A DNA stretch of 64,000 nucleotides from contig NZ_VDMN01000007.1 of NCBI RefSeq assembly GCF_006335145.1, positions 62,001-126,000 on the forward strand. The letters are read 5' to 3'. Position numbers and translations under genes: made by a program. This document shows, one piece after another, positions 42,575 through 50,233 of this stretch. This DNA is from Aliirhizobium smilacinae (GTDB taxonomy: Bacteria; Pseudomonadota; Alphaproteobacteria; Rhizobiales; Rhizobiaceae). Below the pieces are notes generated by a model. It made no database searches and was not told the origin of the DNA. It saw nothing but the letters and a program-made list of their open reading frames with translations. The stretch's first letter is position 1; the number at the start of each line of letters is the position of its first letter.

Positions 42575-43891
42575 ATGGTATCCGAAAAACCACCGCGCCG
42601 GTCCAACCCGAACAAGGAACCGGTCACCATCGACCTGACGGCGGAAGAGACCGCCGCAGTGGCAGAGCCTGTGCGCGCTAACGACACAGACGATGTCATT
42701 GATCCCCGTGAGAACGAGCCGAACGAAACGCCGGTAACGGCGGACATTCCGCAGAGCGCCACGACGACGGAGACGGAGACAGCGCTGCCCGAGGCCAATC
42801 CCGAGCCCGAAACAGCAAAGCTGGAAACACCACGTTTCGACGAACCTGAAACTGAGCCGGCTGCAACAGCTGCCGAGCCGGTACAGGAAAAGATCGAGGA
42901 AGAGCCGGCGCCGTTCCGACCGGCCGGCAGGGCCGAAGGTTATTCGACCCAGAGCCCCTCTCCGGTATCATCGAAGCCTGCAACATCCACCTTGGTCGCA
43001 GCCGGTATCTTCGGCGGCATCGTCGCGCTGCTTCTGGCAGGCAGCATGCAATATGCAGGCGTTCTCCCCGCTGGCTCATCCTCTTCGGCATCGAGCGAAA
43101 CTGACATCTCCGCGGAGATCGCCTCCCTGCGCCAGGAAATTGCCGCACTGGCCAGCCGGCCGACCGAACCATCGGCGGACATCACAAGCCGTCTGACAGC
43201 CCTGGAAAGCAGCGCCGCGTCCGATGGCGGCCAATCGGGAGATCTTGCTCAAAAGCTCGCGGCCGTCGAAGGTGAACTGGCCAATCTGAAATCGGCAACG
43301 GAGGCGACGGCGGCAAACTCCACGCAATTGGCCGGCCGATTGCAGCAGGCGGAAGCCCAGATCAACGACAAGGGTCCCGAGCAGCAGGCGGCACGCGCCG
43401 TGGCTGCTGCAGCCTTGAAGGGCGCAATCGACCGCGGTGGCTCGTTCGAGGCCGAGCTGCAGACCTATCAGGCTGTTGCTGGCGACGATCCCGCGATTGC
43501 CCAGCTTCAGCCGTTTGCCGCAAAGGGCGTCCAGTCCCGTATCGAGCTTCAGCGTCAGGCCTCGAGCGTCGCAGACACCATGGTCGAGGCTGTCGTTCAG
43601 CCAAATCCCGACGAAGGCTTTGCCGCGCGGCTTTATTCATCCGCACTGTCGGTGGTCAAGGTTCGCAAGGTCGGTGACGTCACCGGCAATACGCCCGAAG
43701 ACATCGTCGCGCGTTTCGAGGACCGGCTTCGCTCGGGCGACCTGCCCGCTGCCGCCCGCGAATGGGATACGCTTCCCGAACCCGCCAAGACGGCATCCCA
43801 ATCGTTCAAGCAGGAACTTGACGCCCGCATCGAGGTTGAAAATCTCGTCGGCGGGACGTTGACCCGCGCGATTACCGGCACTCAAGGCTGA
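42575..43891 (+). CDS. Mic60/mitofilin-family membrane protein (COG4223)
   Basis: 438 aa. An acidic, Pro/Glu/Thr-rich N-terminal region (about 1-125) precedes one membrane helix (about 139-159, AAGIFGGIVALLLAG). A coiled coil (about 165-280) and a C-terminal mitofilin-like helical domain (VVKVRKVGDVTGNTPEDIV, FEDRLRSGDLPAAAREWDTLP) follow. Mitochondrial Mic60 shapes crista junctions, and alphaproteobacterial homologues sit in heme operons as here. The ATG at 42575 follows AAGAGG; a GTG at 42548 is less likely. Function in envelope organisation is inferred from the family. Confidence 0.85.
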   Translation: MVSEKPPRRSNPNKEPVTIDLTAEETAAVAEPVRANDTDDVIDPRENEPNETPVTADIPQSATTTETETALPEANPEPETAKLETPRFDEPETEPAATAAEPVQEKIEEEPAPFRPAGRAEGYSTQSPSPVSSKPATSTLVAAGIFGGIVALLLAGSMQYAGVLPAGSSSSASSETDISAEIASLRQEIAALASRPTEPSADITSRLTALESSAASDGGQSGDLAQKLAAVEGELANLKSATEATAANSTQLAGRLQQAEAQINDKGPEQQAARAVAAAALKGAIDRGGSFEAELQTYQAVAGDDPAIAQLQPFAAKGVQSRIELQRQASSVADTMVEAVVQPNPDEGFAARLYSSALSVVKVRKVGDVTGNTPEDIVARFEDRLRSGDLPAAAREWDTLPEPAKTASQSFKQELDARIEVENLVGGTLTRAITGTQG

Positions 43892-43905
43892 GGACGAAAA
43901 ACGGA

Positions 43906-45525
43906 ATGGTCAGACTTTTCATCTTCCTTCTTGTCGTTCTCGGTCTTGGCTGGAGCTTTGCATGGCTCGCGGATCGTCCCGGCCTGCTGTCCATTACCTG
44001 GCAGGATCACCTGATCGAGACCAGCCTCATGGTCGCCGCCACCATGCTGGTCGCGGTGATTGGCGCTGTCATGCTGCTCTGGTGGATCGTCGGCATCATC
44101 TGGACCTCGCCCTTTTCGGTCCGCCGTTATTTTCGCGCGCGCAAGCGGGACCGGGGTTATCAGGCGCTGTCGACCGGCCTTATTGCAGCCGGCGCCGGCA
44201 ATGCGCTGCTTGCCCGCAAGATGAGCATCCGCACCCGCAGCCTGCTCAATGCCGACCAGGAGCCACTGATCCATCTGCTGGATGCGCAGGCCGCCCTCAT
44301 CGAGGGCAAATACGACGACGCCCGCGCAAAATTCGAAAGCATGTCGAACGATCCCGAAACCCGCGAACTCGGCCTGCGCGGCCTTTACATGGAGGCACGC
44401 CGGCTCGGTGCCAACGAAGCGGCACGGCAATATGCCGAAAAGGCAGTCGAACACGCGCCCTATCTGCCCTGGGCATCGCAAGCGACGCTCGAATCCCAGA
44501 GCCGGTCCGGCCGCTGGGACGAGGCGCTGGAAACCTTGGCGCAACAGCGCGCCGCCAACATCATCAGCAAGTCCGAAGCCGAACGTTTGAGGGCAGTCCT
44601 CCTGACCGCCCGTGCCGGCGAGCGTCTGGAAAGCGATCCGAGCGGTGCCCGTGAGGACTCCACCGATGCCCTAAAACTGGCAAAAGATCTGGTGCCCGCC
44701 GCCGTCATATCCGCCAAGGTCTTGCTGCGGCAGGAAAACGTCCGCAAGGCCGCATCGGTGCTAGAAGGCGTCTGGAAGCTTTCGCCGCATCCGGATATCG
44801 CCCGAACCTATGTTCGCGCCCGCAGCGGCGACAGCACGCTCGACCGCCTGAAACGCGCCGAGAAGCTCGAGGCGATCCGTCCGAACAACATCGAATCTCT
44901 CCTGATCGTCGCTCAGGCCGCACTCGATGCACAGGACTTTTCGAAAGCGCGTGGGCGGGCGGAAGCAGCGGCGCGTGTGGAACCGAGCGAGCGGGTCTAT
45001 CTGCTGCTGGCCGATATCGAAGAGGCCGAGACGGGCGATCAGGGCCGCATCCGTTACTGGATGCAGCAGGCGCTTCGCGCACCGCGCAACGCAGCCTGGG
45101 TTGCCGATGGTTTCGTTTCTGAAAACTGGCTTCCGGTGTCTCCGGTGAGCGGCAAGCTGGACGCCTTCGAATGGAAGATACCCTTCAGCCAGCTGGAAGG
45201 CCCCCTCGTTGAGGGCAAGGTCGCCGCGGACGAAGCGATTGCCGCACTCCCGCCGGTCGTGGTGAACGTCCAGCCACCGGTGGAAACGACAAGACGTGCC
45301 GAGGTCACCGAGCCGACAATCGTCATCGAAAAGAAGCCTGCAGCGGCGGCACCCGAGCCTGCTGTTGCAACAAAGACAACAGCCCCCGAGAAAGTCACGC
45401 CTGCACCTGCCAAAACGCAGGAAAATGCAGCCGAACCGGTTCCATTTTTCGGACGCCCACCAGATGATCCGGGCGTGAAAGATCAGGATGCCGATCCGAC
45501 CAGAACGAGGTTGCGGCTTTTCTAG
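43906..45525 (+). CDS. HemY-type protein with N-terminal membrane anchor and TPR repeats
   Basis: 539 aa. Two membrane helices at the N-terminus (about 2-22 and 42-65) carry the HemY_N domain (FSVRRYFRARKRDRGYQALSTGLIAAGAGN). Helical TPR-like repeats (about 115-400) follow, with repeated A-x2-A pairs such as NEAARQYAEKAVEHAPYLPWA. The C-terminal 120 residues are low-complexity Pro/Ala/Thr. This is not the protoporphyrinogen oxidase also called HemY. It begins 15 bases after Mic60, and GAGGACG serves as its site. The partner and role are uncertain. Confidence 0.9.
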   Translation: MVRLFIFLLVVLGLGWSFAWLADRPGLLSITWQDHLIETSLMVAATMLVAVIGAVMLLWWIVGIIWTSPFSVRRYFRARKRDRGYQALSTGLIAAGAGNALLARKMSIRTRSLLNADQEPLIHLLDAQAALIEGKYDDARAKFESMSNDPETRELGLRGLYMEARRLGANEAARQYAEKAVEHAPYLPWASQATLESQSRSGRWDEALETLAQQRAANIISKSEAERLRAVLLTARAGERLESDPSGAREDSTDALKLAKDLVPAAVISAKVLLRQENVRKAASVLEGVWKLSPHPDIARTYVRARSGDSTLDRLKRAEKLEAIRPNNIESLLIVAQAALDAQDFSKARGRAEAAARVEPSERVYLLLADIEEAETGDQGRIRYWMQQALRAPRNAAWVADGFVSENWLPVSPVSGKLDAFEWKIPFSQLEGPLVEGKVAADEAIAALPPVVVNVQPPVETTRRAEVTEPTIVIEKKPAAAAPEPAVATKTTAPEKVTPAPAKTQENAAEPVPFFGRPPDDPGVKDQDADPTRTRLRLF

Positions 45526-45548
45526 AAAATATGGAGCAAGGCCTATCG

Positions 45549-46031
45549 ATGTTGGACCGCATACAGGCCTTCCTTCACACACTCACCTCCCATGACGACA
45601 AGGAATTCGCACCGGACGATCCTCGGGTCGCTTTCGTTGCGCTCTGTTTTCAGGTCATGGAGGCAGATGGGGCCGTCTCCAAAAAGGAGCAGCAGAAATT
45701 CCGCGAACTGATACGGGAGCGGTACGATCTCAGCGAGGACCGGCTGAAGGCATTGATCGAGGCGGGCCACGAGGCGGGTCACGAAGCGGTTGACTATTAC
45801 CGATTCACTTCCGATCTAAGACGTCATCTCGTCAATGAAGACGACCGCGTCGAACTGCTCGGCATTCTCTGGGACATCGTTTATGCCGATGGCCAGAGAA
45901 GCGAGATCGAGGACCACGTGATTTGGAGGATCGCGGATCTGCTCGGTGTTTCGTCGCGAGATCGCGTGTTGCAGCGCCAGCAGGCCGCGGCACGCCTTGC
46001 GGAAGAAAACGCGGAGGAGAGTAAGGACTAA
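45549..46031 (+). CDS. TerB-family (tellurite resistance-like) protein
   Basis: 160 aa. The TerB helical domain is shown by PRVAFVALCFQVMEADGAVSKKEQQKF (D/E pairs at the metal-binding turn) and NEDDRVELLGILWDIVYADGQRSEIEDHVIWRIADLLGVS. The start at 45549 (MLDRIQAF) has AAGG nearby; an in-frame ATG at 45531 is possible. Despite the name, most such proteins are not shown to act on tellurite. It overlaps the end of the heme operon transcript (23 bases after HemY). Confidence 0.88.
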   Translation: MLDRIQAFLHTLTSHDDKEFAPDDPRVAFVALCFQVMEADGAVSKKEQQKFRELIRERYDLSEDRLKALIEAGHEAGHEAVDYYRFTSDLRRHLVNEDDRVELLGILWDIVYADGQRSEIEDHVIWRIADLLGVSSRDRVLQRQQAAARLAEENAEESKD

Positions 46032-46034
46032 ACG

Positions 46035-46820
46035 ATGCTCGTGCTGCCTCCTCGCAAAACAGACCTCCTTCCCATTCTCGTCGTCCTGCACCAGGAGCGC
46101 TCGTCCTCAGGTCGCGTCGGCCAGATGCTTGTCGAAAAGGGTTTCCCGCTCGATATCCGCCGGCCGGTTCTGGGTGAGGCACTGCCGGAAACGCTTGCCG
46201 GCCATTCCGGCGCCGTGATCTTCGGCGGCCCGATGAGCGCCAACGATCCCGATCCCTTCGTCAAACAGGAAATCGACTGGATCGGCGTGCCGTTGAGCGA
46301 GAACAAGCCCTATCTCGGCATCTGCCTCGGCGCTCAGATGATGGTGCGGCACCTCGGCGGTAAGGTCGGCGCGAAGCAAGGCGAGATCACCGAGATCGGC
46401 TGGTACCCTCTGCGCCCGACAGAACACGGCCGCCTGCTGATGCAATGGCCGAAGATGGTCTATCATTTTCACCGAGAAGGTTTTGACGTTCCGCGCGATG
46501 TCAAGCTTTTGGCGGAAGGCGACGCCTATCCCAACCAAGCCATCCGTTACGGCGACAATGCCTGGGGCATGCAGTTCCATGCGGAACTCACAAGGGCGAT
46601 GATGCACCGGTGGGTCGTGCACGGCGCCGAGCGCTTCACCATGCCGAACGCGCAGCAGGGTAACCAGCATCTTGAAGGCCGCATGATGTTCGATGCGCCG
46701 CTCAAAGCCTGGCTGTCGGAGTTTCTCGATCTGGTTTTCCTGAAAAAGGAAGCCGCTACGGCGGCCTCCTCGATCCGATATGGCGCGTCAATGCCTGTAA
46801 CGGAAATGGCGCAAAGCTGA
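46035..46820 (+). CDS. Class I glutamine amidotransferase (GMP-synthase-like domain)
   Basis: 261 aa. The class I GATase triad is present: Cys in LGICLGAQMM, and His and Glu in MQFHAEL. FGGPMSANDPDPFVKQEIDWI provides the oxyanion region. It is a stand-alone domain with no synthase partner, as in gamma-glutamyl hydrolases and related amidases. AAGGACT precedes the ATG, three bases after the TerB stop, so it is the last gene of the cluster. The substrate is unknown. Confidence 0.9.
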   Translation: MLVLPPRKTDLLPILVVLHQERSSSGRVGQMLVEKGFPLDIRRPVLGEALPETLAGHSGAVIFGGPMSANDPDPFVKQEIDWIGVPLSENKPYLGICLGAQMMVRHLGGKVGAKQGEITEIGWYPLRPTEHGRLLMQWPKMVYHFHREGFDVPRDVKLLAEGDAYPNQAIRYGDNAWGMQFHAELTRAMMHRWVVHGAERFTMPNAQQGNQHLEGRMMFDAPLKAWLSEFLDLVFLKKEAATAASSIRYGASMPVTEMAQS

Positions 46821-46858
46821 CCCGGCGATAGTGCCCGCGGCAGGATCAGGATTATTTG

Positions 46859-48094
46859 CTACCGCTCCGGCGCTTCCAGCGTATCGATCTTTCTCAGTTT
46901 CGAAAAGCCGAGCGCCCAGATGACGGTAACGGCAAGCGTGCCGACGCCGCCGATGACGACGGCAGGCACTGCTCCGATGAAATGCGCCATCGTGCCCGCG
47001 CGGAACTCACCAAGCTCGTTGGATGCCCCGACAAACACCATGTTGACCGCGTTGACGCGTCCGCGCACCTCGTCCGGCGTCCACAGCGCAATCAGCGTTT
47101 CGCGAACGTAGACGGAGATCATGTCGGCAGCGCCCATGATCATCAGCGCCGTAATCGACAGCCACGGTGCCGAGGAAAGGCCGAAGATCAGCGTGCCGAG
47201 ACCGAAGAAACCGACACCGACGAACATGGCAATGCCCGCATGATGGCGGATCGGGTGGAAGGCGAGCCAGATCGCCACGAAGATAGCACCGATGCCTGGT
47301 GCGGCCCGCAGCAGGCCTAGCCCCCATGGGCCAAGCTCCAGCACGTCGCGTGCGAAGATCGGCATCAGCGCCACGGCACCGCCAAGAAGCACGGCAAACA
47401 GATCGAGCGAGATCGCCCCCAGCACCACCTTTTCACTGAAGATGAAGCGGAAACCGGCGAGCAGATGCGCGACGTCGACCTTGGTCGCCGATGTCCGCTG
47501 CGCCGGCTTGGGGATCATGAAGACGAGAATGGCTGCAAGCGCCAGCAGCACCAGCGCGACGACATAGGCAGACGTCGCGTTCACGCCGTAGAGCAAACCG
47601 CCGAAGACAGGTCCGAGGATCGATGCCGTTTGCCACGAGGAGGAGTTCCAGGCGATCGCATTGGCAAGGTCCCTTTCGGGCACGAGATTCGGTCCGAGCG
47701 ACTGGACCGCCGGCCCCATGAAGGCGCGCTCTATGCCGAATACCACCAGAATGGCAAACACCAGCCAGGGCGTAAATGCGCCGGCGATCGTCAACCCCAG
47801 CAGCGCCGCAGCGCAGGCGGCGCCCACCACCATGCAGATCGCCATGATCATGCGGCGGTTATAACGGTCGGCCACCGTTCCCGTCACAAGGATCAGCAGC
47901 AGCGACGGCAGGAACTGGAACAGCCCGATCAGCCCGAGATAGAGCGGGTTGCGGGTTTCGTCATACATCTGCCAGCCGACCGAGACGCTGATGATCTGGA
48001 TGGCGAAGGCGGCGAAGAACCGTGAAAGGAAGAAGCGGGTATAGGACGAGTGACGAAAAGCTGCAAAACGGTCGCCGGAGGCGGGAATGGACAT
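46859..48094 (-). CDS. MFS transporter, EntS-like (MFS_3) group
   Basis: 411 aa with 12 predicted helices. The N-terminal part reads FAAFRHSSYTRFFLSRFFAAFAIQIISVSVGWQMYD, followed by the loop motif GTVADRYNRRMIMAI, as in EntS/MFS_3 exporters of siderophores and drugs. VPERDLANAIAWNSSSWQTASILGPVFGGLL is the characteristic middle motif. It is convergent with the amidotransferase gene and divergent from YggT. Substrate unknown; no siderophore genes are near. Confidence 0.9.
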   Translation of the reverse strand: MSIPASGDRFAAFRHSSYTRFFLSRFFAAFAIQIISVSVGWQMYDETRNPLYLGLIGLFQFLPSLLLILVTGTVADRYNRRMIMAICMVVGAACAAALLGLTIAGAFTPWLVFAILVVFGIERAFMGPAVQSLGPNLVPERDLANAIAWNSSSWQTASILGPVFGGLLYGVNATSAYVVALVLLALAAILVFMIPKPAQRTSATKVDVAHLLAGFRFIFSEKVVLGAISLDLFAVLLGGAVALMPIFARDVLELGPWGLGLLRAAPGIGAIFVAIWLAFHPIRHHAGIAMFVGVGFFGLGTLIFGLSSAPWLSITALMIMGAADMISVYVRETLIALWTPDEVRGRVNAVNMVFVGASNELGEFRAGTMAHFIGAVPAVVIGGVGTLAVTVIWALGFSKLRKIDTLEAPER

Positions 48095-48280
48095 CGCAAG
48101 GTCTTTCGGTGGCCGTCATGGACTATTTGCACACACAGCCACTGTTAAACATGCTGAAACTGCTGCGGGTGCGACACTTGCCCGTTAGTTCTCCAATGTC
48201 TACATGTCTGTCAACACGAATTGTCGGCCGACAGCCGCTATCCTGAAGGGTAGAGCTTGGCAACTAAATTGGAGACATGA

Positions 48281-48571
48281 ATGCTCGCCCTGTTTCAGAC
48301 CATTGATCTGGCCTTGAACCTTTACACCTGGATACTGATCGCCAGCGCGATTTTCTCCTGGCTCTACGCTTTCAACGTGATCAATTCGAGCAACCGCTTC
48401 GTCGAAGCGATCGGTCGTTTCCTCTACAACGTCACCGAACCGGTTCTGGCACCTATCCGCCGCATCATGCCGAACCTCGGCGGTATCGACATCTCCCCGA
48501 TCATCGTCCTGCTAATCATCTTCTTCCTGCGCTCCTTCATGTGGACAACGCTTTACCCCATGGTCGCTTGA
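48281..48571 (+). CDS. YggT family integral membrane protein
   Basis: 96 aa with two membrane helices (about 8-30 and 65-90). Family marks are FQTIDLALNLYTWILIASAIFSWLYAFNVINSSN and TEPVLAPIRRIMPNLGGIDISPIIVLLIIFFL. YggT proteins affect cell shape or osmotic tolerance in some bacteria. GGAG lies six bases before the ATG. It overlaps the following DUF167 gene. Confidence 0.93.
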   Translation: MLALFQTIDLALNLYTWILIASAIFSWLYAFNVINSSNRFVEAIGRFLYNVTEPVLAPIRRIMPNLGGIDISPIIVLLIIFFLRSFMWTTLYPMVA

Positions 48572-48876
48572 GCCCATTCAGCGTTCATGCTGGCCACATT
48601 CGGTTGAGTGTAAAGCTCACACCGAACGGTGGTCGCGATGCGATCGACGGGGTTGAAGTGGATGCCGACGGCAATGCGTTTGTGAAAGCACGCGTCTCTG
48701 CCGTGCCCGAAGACGGCAAGGCCAACAAGGCGCTGATCGCACTTCTTGCCAAGAAACTGCGCGTGCCGAAGAGCGGCATCTCTTTTGTTTCCGGCGAAAC
48801 CGCGCGTAAAAAAATCCTCCGGATCGATGGCGACCCGGAGGATTTGAAAGCGAAACTCGAAAGCCTGACGGCCTGA
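48568..48876 (+). CDS. DUF167 (YggU-like) family protein
   Basis: 102 aa. DUF167 proteins are small and of unknown function, commonly paired with YggT. The core is IRLSVKLTPNGGRDAIDGV, KARVSAVPEDGKANKALIALLAKKLRVPKSGI and SFVSGETARKKILRI. A TTG at 48568 overlaps the yggT stop (TTGA) and gives the usual length; a GTG at 48541 would add nine residues. The overlap suggests translational coupling. Its stop codon abuts the convergent ppa stop with no gap. Confidence 0.85.
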   Translation: MSPFSVHAGHIRLSVKLTPNGGRDAIDGVEVDADGNAFVKARVSAVPEDGKANKALIALLAKKLRVPKSGISFVSGETARKKILRIDGDPEDLKAKLESLTA

Positions 48877-49410
48877 TTATTTCTGTGCGTTGTAACGCTC
48901 GATCGCCTCGACGATCAGCTTCTTGGCAACATCGACATCCTGCCAGCCGCCGATCTTCACCCACTTGCCAGGCTCCAGATCCTTGTAGTGCTCGAAGAAG
49001 TGCTCGATCTGCTTCAGCGTGATTTCCGGCATATCCGTGTAGTTCTGGATCTTGTCGTAACGACGCGTCAGCTTCGGCGACGGCACGGCGATGATCTTCT
49101 CATCCTTGCCGCCATCATCTTCCATGATCATCACGCCGATCGGACGAACGTTGATGACGCAGCCGGGAACCAAGGGACGTGTATTGCAGATCAGCACGTC
49201 GATCGGGTCGCCATCTTCCGACAGCGTATGCGGCACAAAACCGTAATTGCCCGGATAGGTCATCGGCGTATAGAGGAAGCGGTCTACGACAAGCGCACCG
49301 GCCTCTTTGTCCATCTCGTACTTGATCGGCTGGCCACCGACCGGAACCTCGACGATGACATTGACATCTTCGGGCGGATTTTTGCCGATGGAAATTGCAT
49401 CGATACGCAT
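48877..49410 (-). CDS. ppa: Inorganic pyrophosphatase (family I)
   Basis: 177 aa, the standard length. It hydrolyses pyrophosphate to drive biosynthesis. The signature DxDPxD-type block is DGDPIDVLICNTRPL, with VPVGGQPIKYEMDKEAGALVVDRFL before it. DEKIIAVPSPK and FEHYKDLEPGKWVKIGGW complete the fold. The ATG at 49410 follows GAGGATC. It is convergent with DUF167. Confidence 0.97.
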   Translation of the reverse strand: MRIDAISIGKNPPEDVNVIVEVPVGGQPIKYEMDKEAGALVVDRFLYTPMTYPGNYGFVPHTLSEDGDPIDVLICNTRPLVPGCVINVRPIGVMIMEDDGGKDEKIIAVPSPKLTRRYDKIQNYTDMPEITLKQIEHFFEHYKDLEPGKWVKIGGWQDVDVAKKLIVEAIERYNAQK

Positions 49411-49524
49411 CGTGATCCTCAATTAGGTTCAATTCACTGAAGCGTCGATAGCGGGAATCTGCCGCCAAGGCAATAAGCCATTGAATTGATGGAGACCGCT
49501 GAAGCGCTTAACTCGGCACCCGGA

Positions 49525-50034
49525 TCAGCGTGGCCAGACGAAGCCGAGTTTGCGCAGCTGCGTGCCACCGAAATCTTCCACACCTTCGACCGCATCGACA
49601 CCATCATGGCGGCGGAAGAAGCGGATTGCATGTTCGCTGTCTTCGAGGCACCAGACCACGAGCCCGGTGCAGCCGAGCGACTTCAACAGCTTGCGGCTTT
49701 CGCTGAAAAGGCGGCGTCCGAGACCGACGCCCTGAAATTCGGGACGCAGGTAGATTTCGTAGATCTCGCCGTCATAGGGAAGCGAGCGCGCCCTGTTAAG
49801 GCCGATCGTGGCATAACCGGCAAGCTGCCCGGCGACTTCGATCACCAGTAGCGTGGCCGGACCGTCGGTCGCTTTGCGCCACCATTTTTCGCCGCGGCGC
49901 TCCAGCATCTGGATCAGCGGCTTGTGCGGAATGAGCCCCGCATAGGCCTGCTTCCAGCTTTCCCGGTGCACTTCCGAGATAGTCCGGGCATCCTGCGGGT
50001 CAGCCCGCCGAACATCGATCGACAACGTCTTCAT
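49525..50034 (-). CDS. GNAT-family N-acetyltransferase
   Basis: 169 aa. The acetyl-CoA-binding motif A is YEIYLRPEFQGVGLGRRLFSES (split here by its R/Q-x-x-G-x-G core QGVGLG). RRADPQDARTISEVHRESWKQAYAGLIP is the usual N-terminal start. LEDSEHAIRFFRRHDGV corresponds to motif B. The acceptor is unknown. No good Shine-Dalgarno is visible before the ATG. An exact CtrA-type box lies about 100 bases upstream. Confidence 0.88.
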   Translation of the reverse strand: MKTLSIDVRRADPQDARTISEVHRESWKQAYAGLIPHKPLIQMLERRGEKWWRKATDGPATLLVIEVAGQLAGYATIGLNRARSLPYDGEIYEIYLRPEFQGVGLGRRLFSESRKLLKSLGCTGLVVWCLEDSEHAIRFFRRHDGVDAVEGVEDFGGTQLRKLGFVWPR

Positions 50035-50133
50035 AACGCGACTTTAGGTCCTGCAACACGGGATCCGCCATCGGTCATTCATTAACCAGGCGGATTGCCC
50101 ACAGAGTTCTGATGGGGACAATACCTGTCGAGT

Positions 50134-50149
50134 TAACGCTTTTTTAACC
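50134..50149. promoter_or_regulatory. CtrA-type box between typA and the GNAT gene
   Basis: TTAACGCTTTTTTAAC contains an exact TTAA-N7-TTAAC match. It lies about 100 bases upstream of the GNAT start and beyond the typA terminator, so the GNAT gene is the only plausible target. Confidence 0.45.
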
Positions 50150-50182
50150 TCCGCCACAAGTCGTGTGATTTGCGCGGGCACA

Positions 50183-50211
50183 GAAAAAAGCCCGGCTTTT
50201 GGCCGGGCTTT
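50183..50211 (-). terminator. Intrinsic terminator of typA
   Basis: A perfect 10-base stem AAAGCCCGGC / GCCGGGCTTT with loop TTTTG. On the minus strand a further T run follows (TTTTTTC). It starts 22 bases after the typA stop. Confidence 0.93.
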
Positions 50212-50233
50212 CAGAGCGGAATTTAAAGGCTGC

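Noticed and set aside
43906..45525. HemY read as protoporphyrinogen oxidase
   Set aside because: No FAD-binding motif; the TPR/membrane HemY_N architecture is a different protein.
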